Shown: positions 45,657-53,542, counted from the stretch's first letter. The stretch: DNA of 64,000 nucleotides from Bin5 sp009843665 (GCA_965220285.1 OZ244818.1:4650001-4714000); one strand, 5' to 3'. The notes: a model not told the origin generated them from the letters alone. Numbers and translations are program-made.

Positions 45657-46904
45657 ATGACCACAAGATCACCCTATTCAATGCTTTCAGTCGAGGACGC
45701 CCTCGACATAACCCTGGCGCAGGCACACACACCGGCGCCCGTACACCGCCCGCTCTCAGACGTAAGGGGCGCCATCCTCGCCGCCGACATCGCCGCCCGC
45801 GAACCGCTCCCGCCCTTCCCCGCCTCTACGATGGACGGATACGCAGTCATCGCCGCCGACGGTCCCGGCGACTACCCTCAGATCGGAGAGGTCAGCGCCG
45901 GCGCTCTTGCCGCCTTCACCGTCAAACCCGGTACCGTCGCCTACATTACAACCGGCGCCCCGCTGCCCGATGGGGCCGACGCGGTCGTCATGATCGAAGA
46001 GACGGAACGCTTGGATGCCGCCGCAGGCACGCCAAGGATTCGCATCAATCAGCAATCGAAAACCGGCGCCAACGTGCGTCAGGTAGGCGTAGACGTTGAG
46101 GTAGGCCAGACCGTCCTGGCCGCCGGCGAGCGCCTCGACCCCGCCGAAATCGGGCTGCTCGCCACAGCCGGCATCGTCGACGTACCCGTATACCCCCGTC
46201 CCAAAGTGGCCGTCCTCTCCACCGGCGACGAGCTCATCGAGCCCGGAGAACGCCTCGGCCCCGGCCAGATCCGCGACAGCAACCGCGCCATGCTCCTCGC
46301 CGCCATCCACGCCGCCGGCGGCGAGCCTGTCGACCTGGGCATCTCCGGCGACACACAGGAAGCCCTCGAGCTCCGTGTCCACCGCGGACTTATGCAGGCC
46401 GACATCCTCCTGACATCCGGCGGCGTTTCCATGGGCGACCTCGACCTGGTCAAACCGCTCCTAGAACACGCAGGCACCGTGCACTACGGCCGTGTCCGCA
46501 TGAAACCCGGCAAACCGGTCACCTTCGCCACCGCCGACGTCGAACACGGACGTCGCCTCGTCTTCGGCCTGCCCGGCAACCCCGTCAGCAGCCTCGTAAC
46601 CTTCTACCTGTTCGTCGTGCCCGCCCTGCGCAAAATGGCCGGCTGGAGTGACCCCCACCTTCGCCAGGTCAAGGCCCGACTCGCGCAACCCCTTCCCCTC
46701 GACGCCTACCGGCCCGAGTACCACCGCGCCACGCTCACCTGGGACGCCGATCAAGCCTGCTTCCTGGCCGCCAGCACCGGCATCCAGGCCAGCAGCCGCC
46801 TCCTCAGCATGCGCACCGCCAACGCCCTCCTCGCCCTGCCCCAAAGAGAAGGCACCATGGCTGCCGGCGAGCAGGTCGACGCCCTACTCATCGGCGAACT
46901 GTAA
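45657..46904 (+). CDS. moeA: Molybdopterin molybdenumtransferase
   Basis: A 415-residue MoeA, which inserts molybdate into adenylated molybdopterin. Motifs: STMDGYAV, TGAPLPDGADAVVMIEET, VLSTGDEL, RDSNRAML, TSGGVSMGDLDLVKP and GLPGNPVSS, followed by the C-terminal domain IV. It is the first of four consecutive molybdopterin genes (moeA-moaC-moaD-moaE) on this strand. moaA and mogA are not in the window. Confidence 0.95.
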   Translation: MTTRSPYSMLSVEDALDITLAQAHTPAPVHRPLSDVRGAILAADIAAREPLPPFPASTMDGYAVIAADGPGDYPQIGEVSAGALAAFTVKPGTVAYITTGAPLPDGADAVVMIEETERLDAAAGTPRIRINQQSKTGANVRQVGVDVEVGQTVLAAGERLDPAEIGLLATAGIVDVPVYPRPKVAVLSTGDELIEPGERLGPGQIRDSNRAMLLAAIHAAGGEPVDLGISGDTQEALELRVHRGLMQADILLTSGGVSMGDLDLVKPLLEHAGTVHYGRVRMKPGKPVTFATADVEHGRRLVFGLPGNPVSSLVTFYLFVVPALRKMAGWSDPHLRQVKARLAQPLPLDAYRPEYHRATLTWDADQACFLAASTGIQASSRLLSMRTANALLALPQREGTMAAGEQVDALLIGEL

Positions 46905-46923
46905 GGGACATTCGATCACAACA

Positions 46924-47433
46924 ATGGCAGAGCTGACCCACCTCGACAAAGACGGCCGCGCATCCATGGTCGACGTCGGCCACAAGGACACAACAAGCCG
47001 CGAGGCAGTCGCCGAAGGCAGCGTCTACATGGCCCCCGCCACCCTCGCCGCCATCCGCGACGGCGCCGTCCCCAAGGGCGACGTCCTCGCCTCAGCCCGC
47101 ATCGCCGGCATCATGGCCGCCAAGCGCACGCCCGACCTGATCCCCCTCTGCCACCCCTTGCCGCTGACCAAAATCGCAGTCGACTTCCAAATTGACGAAG
47201 GTAAGAGCCGCGTCACCATCACCGCCACTGTGCGCTGCCGGGGCCGCACCGGCGTCGAAATGGAGGCCCTCACCGCCGTCAGCGTCGCCGCCCTCACCAT
47301 CTATGACATGGCCAAGGCCCTCGAAAAAACCATGACCATCGGCGACGTCCAGCTCCTCCACAAAAGCGGCGGCCGTTCCGGCGACTGGCAGCGGCCCGGC
47401 CCCGCCTCGTCTACGGGGGACGCCGCCAAATGA
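46924..47433 (+). CDS. moaC: Cyclic pyranopterin monophosphate synthase
   Basis: A 169-residue MoaC. It converts the MoaA product into cyclic pyranopterin monophosphate. Conserved segments: MVDVGHKDTTSREAVAEG, AAKRTPDLIPLCHPLPLT and GVEMEALTAVSVAALTIYDM, with the catalytic Lys/Asp region AKALEKTMTIGDVQLLHKSGG. ATG at 46924 lies 20 bases after the moeA stop. Its stop overlaps the moaD start (ATGA). Confidence 0.95.
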   Translation: MAELTHLDKDGRASMVDVGHKDTTSREAVAEGSVYMAPATLAAIRDGAVPKGDVLASARIAGIMAAKRTPDLIPLCHPLPLTKIAVDFQIDEGKSRVTITATVRCRGRTGVEMEALTAVSVAALTIYDMAKALEKTMTIGDVQLLHKSGGRSGDWQRPGPASSTGDAAK

Positions 47434-47678
47434 ACGTACGCTTGATCCTCTTCGCTGGCCTGCGTCAGGCCGCCGGCTTCAAAAGTGACAACGTCTCCCT
47501 ACCCGAATCCTCCACCGTAGGTGACCTTCTCGAAAGCCGCGTTCCCACCCTGCGTGACCGCACCTTCTACGTCGCAGTAAACGAGGAGTTCGCCCAACGC
47601 GACACAGTCCTCCAAGACGGCGATGAAGTCGCCCTCCTGCCCCCCGTATCCGGCGGAACCCAGTCGCCGCCCACTTGA
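47430..47678 (+). CDS. moaD: Molybdopterin synthase small subunit with C-terminal extension
   Basis: An 82-residue ubiquitin-like sulfur carrier. The fold is readable (LILFAGLRQAAG, FYVAVNEEFAQRDTVLQDGD, EVALLPPVSGG). MoaD works through a thiocarboxylate on a C-terminal Gly-Gly. Here Gly75-Gly76 is followed by six more residues, TQSPPT, before the TGA stop. It overlaps moaC by four bases and is followed by moaE, so identity is secure. Activity would need removal of the tail, as in carrier proteins matured by a JAMM-type protease, or the stop is newly displaced. Confidence 0.9.
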   Translation: MNVRLILFAGLRQAAGFKSDNVSLPESSTVGDLLESRVPTLRDRTFYVAVNEEFAQRDTVLQDGDEVALLPPVSGGTQSPPT

Positions 47679-47692
47679 CCCGAGCCATTCCA

Positions 47693-48175
47693 ATGTCCGC
47701 CAAACTCTTCGAACTGACCGAACAGCCCCTCTCGCAGGACGACATCCTGCGCCGCGTCAGCCGCTTCGACTGTGGCGGCGTCGTCACCTTCGCCGGCACG
47801 GTACGCGGCGCCACCGCCACCGGCAACGGTGCCCGCGAGACCGACTTTCTCGTCTACGAAGCCTACGTCCCCATGGCCGAAAAAATGATGGCCCGCATCG
47901 GCGCCGAAATCCAGGAACGCTGGCCCCTCGTCAAAGGCGTCAGCATCCTCCACCGCATCGGCCGCTGCGAAATCGAAGAGCCCACCGTACTCATCGCCGT
48001 CGCCACCCCCCACCGCGACGACGGCTGCTTCGAAGCCTGCCGCTACGCCATCGAGCGCCTCAAAGAAATCGTCCCCATCTGGAAACAGGAAAACTGGAGC
48101 GACGGCGAAGTCTGGGTAGAAGGCCCCCGCCAACCCGAACTCGACGTCAGCACCCCAAACCAGCCGCCCGCCTAA
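47693..48175 (+). CDS. moaE: Molybdopterin synthase catalytic subunit
   Basis: A 160-residue MoaE. With thiocarboxylated MoaD it adds two sulfurs to cyclic pyranopterin monophosphate. Motifs: CGGVVTFAGTVRGATA, VYEAYVPMAEKMM, SILHRIGRCEIEEPTVLIAV and the catalytic lysines in ERLKEIVPIWKQE. ATG at 47693 is chosen over an in-frame TTG at 47675 that overlaps the moaD stop. Last gene of the cluster; a family-2 hairpin follows 28 bases after its stop. Confidence 0.94.
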   Translation: MSAKLFELTEQPLSQDDILRRVSRFDCGGVVTFAGTVRGATATGNGARETDFLVYEAYVPMAEKMMARIGAEIQERWPLVKGVSILHRIGRCEIEEPTVLIAVATPHRDDGCFEACRYAIERLKEIVPIWKQENWSDGEVWVEGPRQPELDVSTPNQPPA

Positions 48176-48203
48176 ATCTCGTCGGAATTCCCTCCCACCC
48201 CCC

Positions 48204-48228
48204 GTAGGGGCACCCCTTGTGGGTGCCC
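48204..48228. repeat. Hairpin repeat, family 2, variant copy
   Basis: GTAGG then GGGCACCC, loop CTTGT, GGGTGCCC. Compared with the copies near 44.9 kb, two stem pairs are exchanged (G-C to C-G) while the loop and GTAGG lead are unchanged. It lies just after moaE and may act as its terminator. Confidence 0.85.
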
Positions 48229-48431
48229 TCGCTGTCACCCCCCTCTGTGCCCCCGCTGTTCTTCGCGCCCCTTCGCGTCACTTCGCGGATAGATCGGTTT
48301 TGTTTCTCACATGACTCTGCACCCCGCGAAATTTGCCATCCCCCCCACACCGTGCTACCATAGACCGCTGTGAATCCGGCCAGGAACGCGCAGCAATGGC
48401 CAGTTCAACTGAGGTCAGCAGCTTAACAGCG

Positions 48432-48890
<459 letters not shown>

Positions 48891-48988
48891 CGCAGGACCG
48901 CTTCACAAACGAAGCGCAGTCCGCTAAACTCAGATTGCTTGCGAGGCTGCTCTGCTCAATCGGCGCCGGACAGCTTGCCGGCATGAAA

Positions 48989-49073
<85 letters not shown>

Positions 49074-49088
49074 TCGAAGTCAGCGTCC

Positions 49089-49162
<74 letters not shown>

Positions 49163-49211
49163 CGGCATCCTGCCGGATTCACAGTAACAGAAGTTGCCTT
49201 AACATCTCATC

Positions 49212-49286
<75 letters not shown>

Positions 49287-49373
49287 GAAAGGACCGGCCC
49301 TTAAGGGGGTGGAGCCGTTGTCGGCTGTAGCTCGGGTTGCCGCGGCTCAGTCGCCTTACGCGTCGGTCCTTTT

Positions 49374-49446
49374 GCCGAGGTAGCTCAGTTGGTAGAGCAA
49401 TGGACTGAAAATCCATGTGTCCCCAGTTCAAGTCTGGGCCTCGGCA
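49374..49446 (+). tRNA. tRNA-Phe (GAA)
   Basis: Acceptor GCCGAGG/CCTCGGC, anticodon stem ATGGA/TCCAT with loop CTGAAAA (anticodon GAA), standard D and T arms. Confidence 0.97.
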
Positions 49447-49555
49447 CCTTAGAGAATTCCTGCTTCCGGGACCGCCATCGACGCATAACAACCGATCCGA
49501 GGTCCGCCTGAAACCTGCCTGGAAGCGAATTCTTGAGTCCCGAACGAGTTGGCGA

Positions 49556-49628
<73 letters not shown>

Positions 49629-49705
49629 TTCTTCCGGGTGAGAGACACGGCTGTCTCGAACTGAACGCCGCAGGGAAGCGGTATTGTAGTTGGTCAACCA
49701 AATAT

Positions 49706-49778
49706 GGCGCCTATAGCTCAAAGGCAGAGCGTCTGATTGTGGATCAGAAGGTTGCGGGTTCGAGCCCCGCTAGGCGCC
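49706..49778 (+). tRNA. tRNA-His (GUG)
   Basis: GGCGCCTA pairs with TAGGCGCC over eight pairs, so the extra 5' G(-1) opposite C73 is encoded, as expected for His. The anticodon stem TCTGA/TCAGA encloses TTGTGGA (anticodon GUG). Its 3' half from 49740 is repeated exactly at 51326, marking the left edge of an island. Confidence 0.97.
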
Positions 49779-49786
49779 CTTGCGTT

Positions 49787-49831
49787 CGGTTGAGTCTCTC
49801 GCCACCTGGCGGATGTTGGGGGACTCAACCG
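49787..49831. other. Conserved hairpin downstream of tRNA-His
   Basis: A ten-base-pair stem CGGTTGAGTC/GACTCAACCG with an inner CGCC-ACCT-GGCG hairpin. The equivalent in the second repeat (51373-51419) has stem CGCTTGAGTC/GACTCAAGCG, a compensated pair. It could terminate the tRNA or RHH transcript, or be part of a recombination site. Confidence 0.7.
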
Positions 49832-49878
49832 ACGTGATTCCTGCTTATTAAGGTACGTGGAGGATAGGACGTGCAGGC

Positions 49879-50079
49879 CTATTTTTCTTCGGCCGCGGCG
49901 TCGTTCGTCAGCGTTTGTAACGAGCTCAGAGAAGGTAGTGTGCCCTGTTTTCTGATCTCGATCAAGTAGTGATCGAGCGCCCTTCGCATGAGTTCGGAGC
50001 GCCCGAGTTGCGTCTTTTCGGTGATGGTAGCCAGTTCGTCGAGCTGATGACGGGTGAGTTGGATGTTGGTCTTGTGCAT
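49879..50079 (-). CDS. Ribbon-helix-helix (CopG/Arc-like) regulator
   Basis: A 66-residue protein, MHKTNIQLTRHQLDELATIT onward, with the beta strand TNIQLT and helices DELATITEKTQLGRSELMRR and ALDHYLIEIRK of a ribbon-helix-helix DNA-binding domain; no fused toxin domain. GGAAGGAC lies upstream of the ATG at 50079; an in-frame ATG at 50169 is rejected. It diverges from the Mrr-like gene across 184 bases, so it probably represses that promoter and its own. A decayed homologue lies at 51467-51676 in the same relation to the TIR gene. Confidence 0.82.
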   Translation of the reverse strand: MHKTNIQLTRHQLDELATITEKTQLGRSELMRRALDHYLIEIRKQGTLPSLSSLQTLTNDAAAEEK

Positions 50080-50263
50080 TGAGCTGTCCTTCCGCTCTGC
50101 CTTTGGGCCAGGCTCCGGATCATACCATTGGGGCCGATATGGGTGCAAATGCCACAAATCGAAGCGCAACTACGACCAGCGGTCGAGACGTATTTAAGCA
50201 CTATGCAGTTGTAGCGTATTGCACGTGTCCCGAATCGTTCAGCCCCGAAACGGAGGTACCTCA

Positions 50264-51295
50264 ATGACCGCAATTGAAGCAGCCTTCAAGGTTCTGTATG
50301 AAGCCGGGGCGCCATTGAACTACCGGGAGATAACAAATCGGGTCTTAGCACAGAGTCTGTGGACAACGGCTGGGAAGACTCCTTGGGATACTATTCATAA
50401 GACACTATCTGACGATATCAAGAATAGGGGTAGTTCGTCGAAGTTCGTGCATCCGGGCCCCGGCTTGTTTGCACTGAACCCTGAAGTCACTACTGTTTCT
50501 CCTAACTTTGAATTGCCTAGTCCCTCGGAAACAGTTGAGTACGATAAGGCTAGTGCGCGACTGACCTTTACAGCCGCTGCAGAGCACGTACTCATGGAAT
50601 CCAGAAGCGAAGAGCCTATGCATTACAAAGTAATCACAGAGCGGGCACTGCCAATGATACAGACGGAGAGCCGAACTCCCTCGGCGACTATGTATGCGGC
50701 AATTCTGTCAGAGATACGCCGTCAGGAAGCCCGCGGCGAGACGGCGCGCTTCGTACAGCACGGTCGGGGAATGGTTGGCCTATCCGCCTGGTTGCCAAGC
50801 GAGGTAGCTGGAATCATCGAAGAAAAGAATCGAGAAGTGCGGAAAGCGTTGCTTGATTGGGCTCGTACCGTATCGCCGGCAGAATTCGAAACTCTTGTTA
50901 GCGAGCTTCTTGTTTCGATGGGCTTTGAGGACGTAGAACTCACGAGTGCATCCGGCGGCGACCACGGAATAGATGTTCGCGGCACACTGGTTGTAGGCAA
51001 CTCGGTGCGCATTCGCATGGCAGTACAAGCGAAGCGTTGGAAGCATAATGTCACCTCTCCAATTGTCCAGCAAGTCCGAGGTTCACTGGGAACGCATGAG
51101 CAGGGTCTGATCATTACAACTAGCGACTTTAGCAAGGGCGCGAAGGCCGAAGCGAATCGATCAAATGCCGCGCCTGTTGCCCTCATGAACGGGGAGAAAG
51201 TGGCCGAGTTACTAGCAGAGTATGAGATCGGCGCAACCATCAGGAGTTACAAGCTCTTTGAGCTAGATGAGCAAGTGGTTGATGGGTCCGTTTAG
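50264..51295 (+). CDS. Mrr-like restriction endonuclease with two HARE-HTH domains
   Basis: A 343-residue predicted modification-dependent nuclease. Two N-terminal winged-helix HARE-HTH modules are at about residues 1-70 (AAFKVLYEAGAPLNYREITN, ending PGPGLFAL) and 95-170 (PMHYKVITERAL, ending GRGMVGLS). The C-terminal Mrr_cat domain, about 205-320, has EFETLVSELLVSMGFEDVEL, the catalytic Asp in GGDHGIDVRG and the QxK motif in VQAKRWK. ATG at 50264 has GGAGG at 50252-50256. The gene lies between two copies of the tRNA-His/RHH repeat and has lower GC than the chromosome. Confidence 0.88.
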   Translation: MTAIEAAFKVLYEAGAPLNYREITNRVLAQSLWTTAGKTPWDTIHKTLSDDIKNRGSSSKFVHPGPGLFALNPEVTTVSPNFELPSPSETVEYDKASARLTFTAAAEHVLMESRSEEPMHYKVITERALPMIQTESRTPSATMYAAILSEIRRQEARGETARFVQHGRGMVGLSAWLPSEVAGIIEEKNREVRKALLDWARTVSPAEFETLVSELLVSMGFEDVELTSASGGDHGIDVRGTLVVGNSVRIRMAVQAKRWKHNVTSPIVQQVRGSLGTHEQGLIITTSDFSKGAKAEANRSNAAPVALMNGEKVAELLAEYEIGATIRSYKLFELDEQVVDGSV

Positions 51296-51325
51296 ATCAC
51301 CTAACTCACGACAAGCGCCTAATCA

Positions 51326-51363
51326 TGGATCAGAAGGTTGCGGGTTCGAGCCCCGCTAGGCGC
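51326..51363 (+). pseudogene. tRNA-His 3' fragment
   Basis: Identical to the 3' half of the intact tRNA-His from the anticodon loop to the acceptor end. Directly upstream, GCGCCTA at 51315-51321 can pair with TAGGCGC at 51357-51363, like the original acceptor 5' strand, but the D arm and the anticodon-stem 5' strand are missing. Not a functional tRNA. Confidence 0.85.
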
Positions 51364-51372
51364 CCTCGCGTT

Positions 51373-51419
51373 CGCTTGAGTCTCTCGCGCTTTGGACGAG
51401 GGAGGGGGGGACTCAAGCG
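51373..51419. other. Conserved hairpin, distal copy
   Basis: Stem CGCTTGAGTC/GACTCAAGCG, ten pairs. One pair is exchanged relative to the proximal hairpin while pairing is kept; the loop has diverged. Confidence 0.68.
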
Positions 51420-51466
51420 ACGTGATTCCTGCTCATTAAGGTACGTGGAAGATTGGACGTGCAGGC

Positions 51467-51676
51467 CTACTGTTCTTCGGCCTCTGCATCGTTTGTCAGA
51501 GATTGTAAAGAGTTCAGAGAAGGTAGTGTGCCCTGTTTCCTGATCTCGATCAAGTAGTGATCGAAAGCTCTTCGTACTAATTCGGAGCGGCCGAGTTACG
51601 TCTTGGCGGAGACTTTCGAGAGTTCCTGCAGCTGAGTGCGCGTGAACTGGACATTGGTCTGGTAAGTCTTGTCCAT
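51467..51676 (-). pseudogene. Ribbon-helix-helix regulator pseudogene
   Basis: Homologue of the gene at 49879-50079. It reads MDKTYQTNVQFTRTQLQELS and then VSAKT, a TAA stop (51598-51596) and LGRSELVRRAFDHYLIEIRK in the same frame. The stop replaces the Gln codon of KTQLGRSEL, a single CAA-to-TAA type change. The rest of the frame is intact to a TAG at 51467, so inactivation is recent or readthrough occurs. Confidence 0.88.
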
Positions 51677-51816
51677 TTTGACCTCTTTCCGCTCTGCCCT
51701 TGAGCTTAGACGCAAAACTATAGCACGGGGTCAAATGGGGTGCCAATGCCACTTATCGCCGACACCTTGCGAAGGATGTAGGCTCTTCGGAGCCATAGTC
51801 AATCAGAGGCTTGCAC

Positions 51817-52899
51817 GTGAGCGATCTTTCAGGCGCAGAAAAGCTATATCTCGAAGATGTATTTGGCATGGACAGTGGCCTTGTCCTGCATTTCACTGAT
51901 CGGAGTTTTGAGCAATTCTTCGAAGATTACGGTGTCGACATTCACAGTGCCAGGTATCAAATTTACGGAACTTCAAAGGCCGACAAGATGCGCGGTTTTT
52001 GGGTCGTGGAGCCCAATGAGCTTGTAGGGCGAGTCTTATTCGACTTGCTCGATTACTGTGAGGCTGTTTTCTCCCCAGAGGTCCTCGAACATGATTCCTT
52101 GGTGATAAAGAAAAGCCGCGCGATTGCTACCAAGCTATCCGCGAAATCGCCCGGGGAAAGCTACAACAATAGTTCACAAAGCCCAATACAGGAATACAAA
52201 ACTATAGGTGACACAAGGCAATTGGAACAACTCTGGGGGCCAAGTCCAGTTCGTGTCTTCATTAGTCATGTAAGTATGTCTAAATCAGAGGCGAAGAAAA
52301 TAAAAGATGCTCTAGAGGTCTTTGGGGTCGCGTCTTTTGTCGCCCATAATGATATCGAGCCTTCGAGAGAATGGCAATCGGAGATCGAACTTGCGATGTC
52401 CAGTATGAATTTCTTCATCGCATTACTGACTGAAGAATTCAGGTCGAGCGACTGGACTGATCAGGAAGTTGGATTCGCTCTGGCGAGGAAAGTGCCAATA
52501 TTACCTGTCGCCCGAGGAGTGACTCCTTATGGCTTCATTGCAAAATTCCAGGCCCTAAATTGGACTAGGTCGAATCCCTTTCAAGTTGCGTTGAAGATTC
52601 TCGAAATGGCAATGGAATCGGCTGAACTCAATTCATTTGCCATAAGCGCCTTTATAGATGCAGTGTCACGAGCTGGAAGCTGGGCTGCGGGTGGCAACCT
52701 CTGTAAACTCCTGAAAAGGATAGAGTCTTTTTCTCCTGATCAGGCCGAACTGTTCGTCGATGCCTACAATTCGAACCGTCAAGTTTATGAATCTTGGGTT
52801 TGCCAAGACCTGGTTTCAAGCGAGTTAAGTCGTTTGACGGAAAACTCCTATGGGGTTGATGTCCAAGGAAGGCTGCAACTAATCGAAAGTCCTGATTGA
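51817..52899 (+). CDS. TIR-domain protein with AbiJ-like N-terminal domain
   Basis: A 360-residue predicted abortive-infection effector. Residues 1-95 resemble the AbiJ N-terminal family (HFTDRSFEQFFEDYGVDI, GTSKADKMRGFW). A TIR domain covers about 145-245: VRVFISHVS, FVAHNDIEPSREWQ, IALLTEEFRSS and WTDQEVG, whose Glu217 fits the catalytic Glu of NAD-cleaving TIRs. The last 110 residues are helical and unassigned. GTG at 51817 has AGAGG seven bases upstream; TTG at 51811 is too close to that site. Low GC, like the Mrr-like gene. NAD depletion on infection is inference from the family. Confidence 0.85.
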   Translation: MSDLSGAEKLYLEDVFGMDSGLVLHFTDRSFEQFFEDYGVDIHSARYQIYGTSKADKMRGFWVVEPNELVGRVLFDLLDYCEAVFSPEVLEHDSLVIKKSRAIATKLSAKSPGESYNNSSQSPIQEYKTIGDTRQLEQLWGPSPVRVFISHVSMSKSEAKKIKDALEVFGVASFVAHNDIEPSREWQSEIELAMSSMNFFIALLTEEFRSSDWTDQEVGFALARKVPILPVARGVTPYGFIAKFQALNWTRSNPFQVALKILEMAMESAELNSFAISAFIDAVSRAGSWAAGGNLCKLLKRIESFSPDQAELFVDAYNSNRQVYESWVCQDLVSSELSRLTENSYGVDVQGRLQLIESPD

Positions 52900-52969
52900 T
52901 TCCCCTTAGGCAAATAGGGGAGGTGACAGTGGGGTTAAGGTTCCCGGCAAGACTGTCAGATTTGTAGAT

Positions 52970-53542
52970 ATGGCGCTCTGCAACTCTGTCCACCTCGAGC
53001 TTATCACAATTGACAAAAGGGTTCGCATTTTGGAAGACATAGTAAAGAACGTTACTGAAGTAAGTCAACCGGTTGAGCATATTGCTAAGTTGGTTCAGGG
53101 CTTGGCTAGCTTGATGCAGGCTGTTTCCGGCAAGAAGGATGAAGTCGGTTCGGGGGCATCCCATGGCATTCAAAACAACGAACTCATAGAGATCGTCAGC
53201 GCAGCACAATTGGACGCGATAAGAGCTCAGGATGTCCAGGCTAAGCTGTCAATGCGCGTACGGGAATTAGAAGATGAATTGAGGAAGAAAGACAATTGGG
53301 ATCAGGAAAGGGCTCGTTACTATCTCAAGGAAGTCGGACAGGCCGCATTTGCCTACTGCCTTAGAGACGAATATGTTTCCGATGATGAGCCGCGCCATCT
53401 AATCTGTCCTACCTGCGCTGCGGAAGCAAGGAAAACTCTAGTGCATCAAGAAGCTATTAACCGCTTCCAGACAATCCTCCGCTGCTTCCGATGCAGTACT
53501 AGGATCAGATGCAGAAGCAACCCACTTGATAGTTCTACCTAA
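52970..53542 (+). CDS. Coiled-coil protein with C-terminal zinc ribbon
   Basis: A 190-residue protein 70 bases after the TIR gene. Residues 10-120 are helical with heptad-like spacing (IDKRVRILEDIVKNVTEV, LSMRVRELEDELRKKDNW). The C-terminus has two CxxC pairs, CPTC at 146-149 and CFRC at 172-175, a zinc ribbon. It overlaps the start of the restriction-methylase gene by 17 bases. I do not recognise a named family. Being co-directional and of similar low GC, it may partner the TIR protein as a sensor or oligomerisation subunit; this is inference. Confidence 0.7.
   Translation: MALCNSVHLELITIDKRVRILEDIVKNVTEVSQPVEHIAKLVQGLASLMQAVSGKKDEVGSGASHGIQNNELIEIVSAAQLDAIRAQDVQAKLSMRVRELEDELRKKDNWDQERARYYLKEVGQAAFAYCLRDEYVSDDEPRHLICPTCAAEARKTLVHQEAINRFQTILRCFRCSTRIRCRSNPLDSST

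Larger units (their letters stand above)
49740..50162. repeat. Cassette direct repeat, copy 1 (proximal)
   Basis: Contains the 3' half of tRNA-His, a long hairpin, the conserved ATTAAGGTACGTGGA segment, the ribbon-helix-helix gene and its upstream side to AAATGCCAC. The first 41 bases are identical to copy 2 at 51326-51366; the remainder looks roughly 75-80 percent identical by eye. Confidence 0.88.
51326..51758. repeat. Cassette direct repeat, copy 2 (distal)
   Basis: Second copy of the tRNA-His 3' half/hairpin/RHH block, separated from copy 1 by the Mrr-like gene. Homology persists through TTCCGCTCTGCC and ends near AATGCCAC at about 51750, before the TIR gene start. Confidence 0.87.

Noticed and set aside
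44723..46099. Arg/Pro-rich plus-strand frame of 458 codons over the repeats and moeA
   Set aside because: Runs through the repeat-rich gap and out of frame across VOC and moeA; no family features.
51326..51366. Second tRNA-His gene
   Set aside because: Lacks the D arm and 5' anticodon strand; only the 3' half is present.
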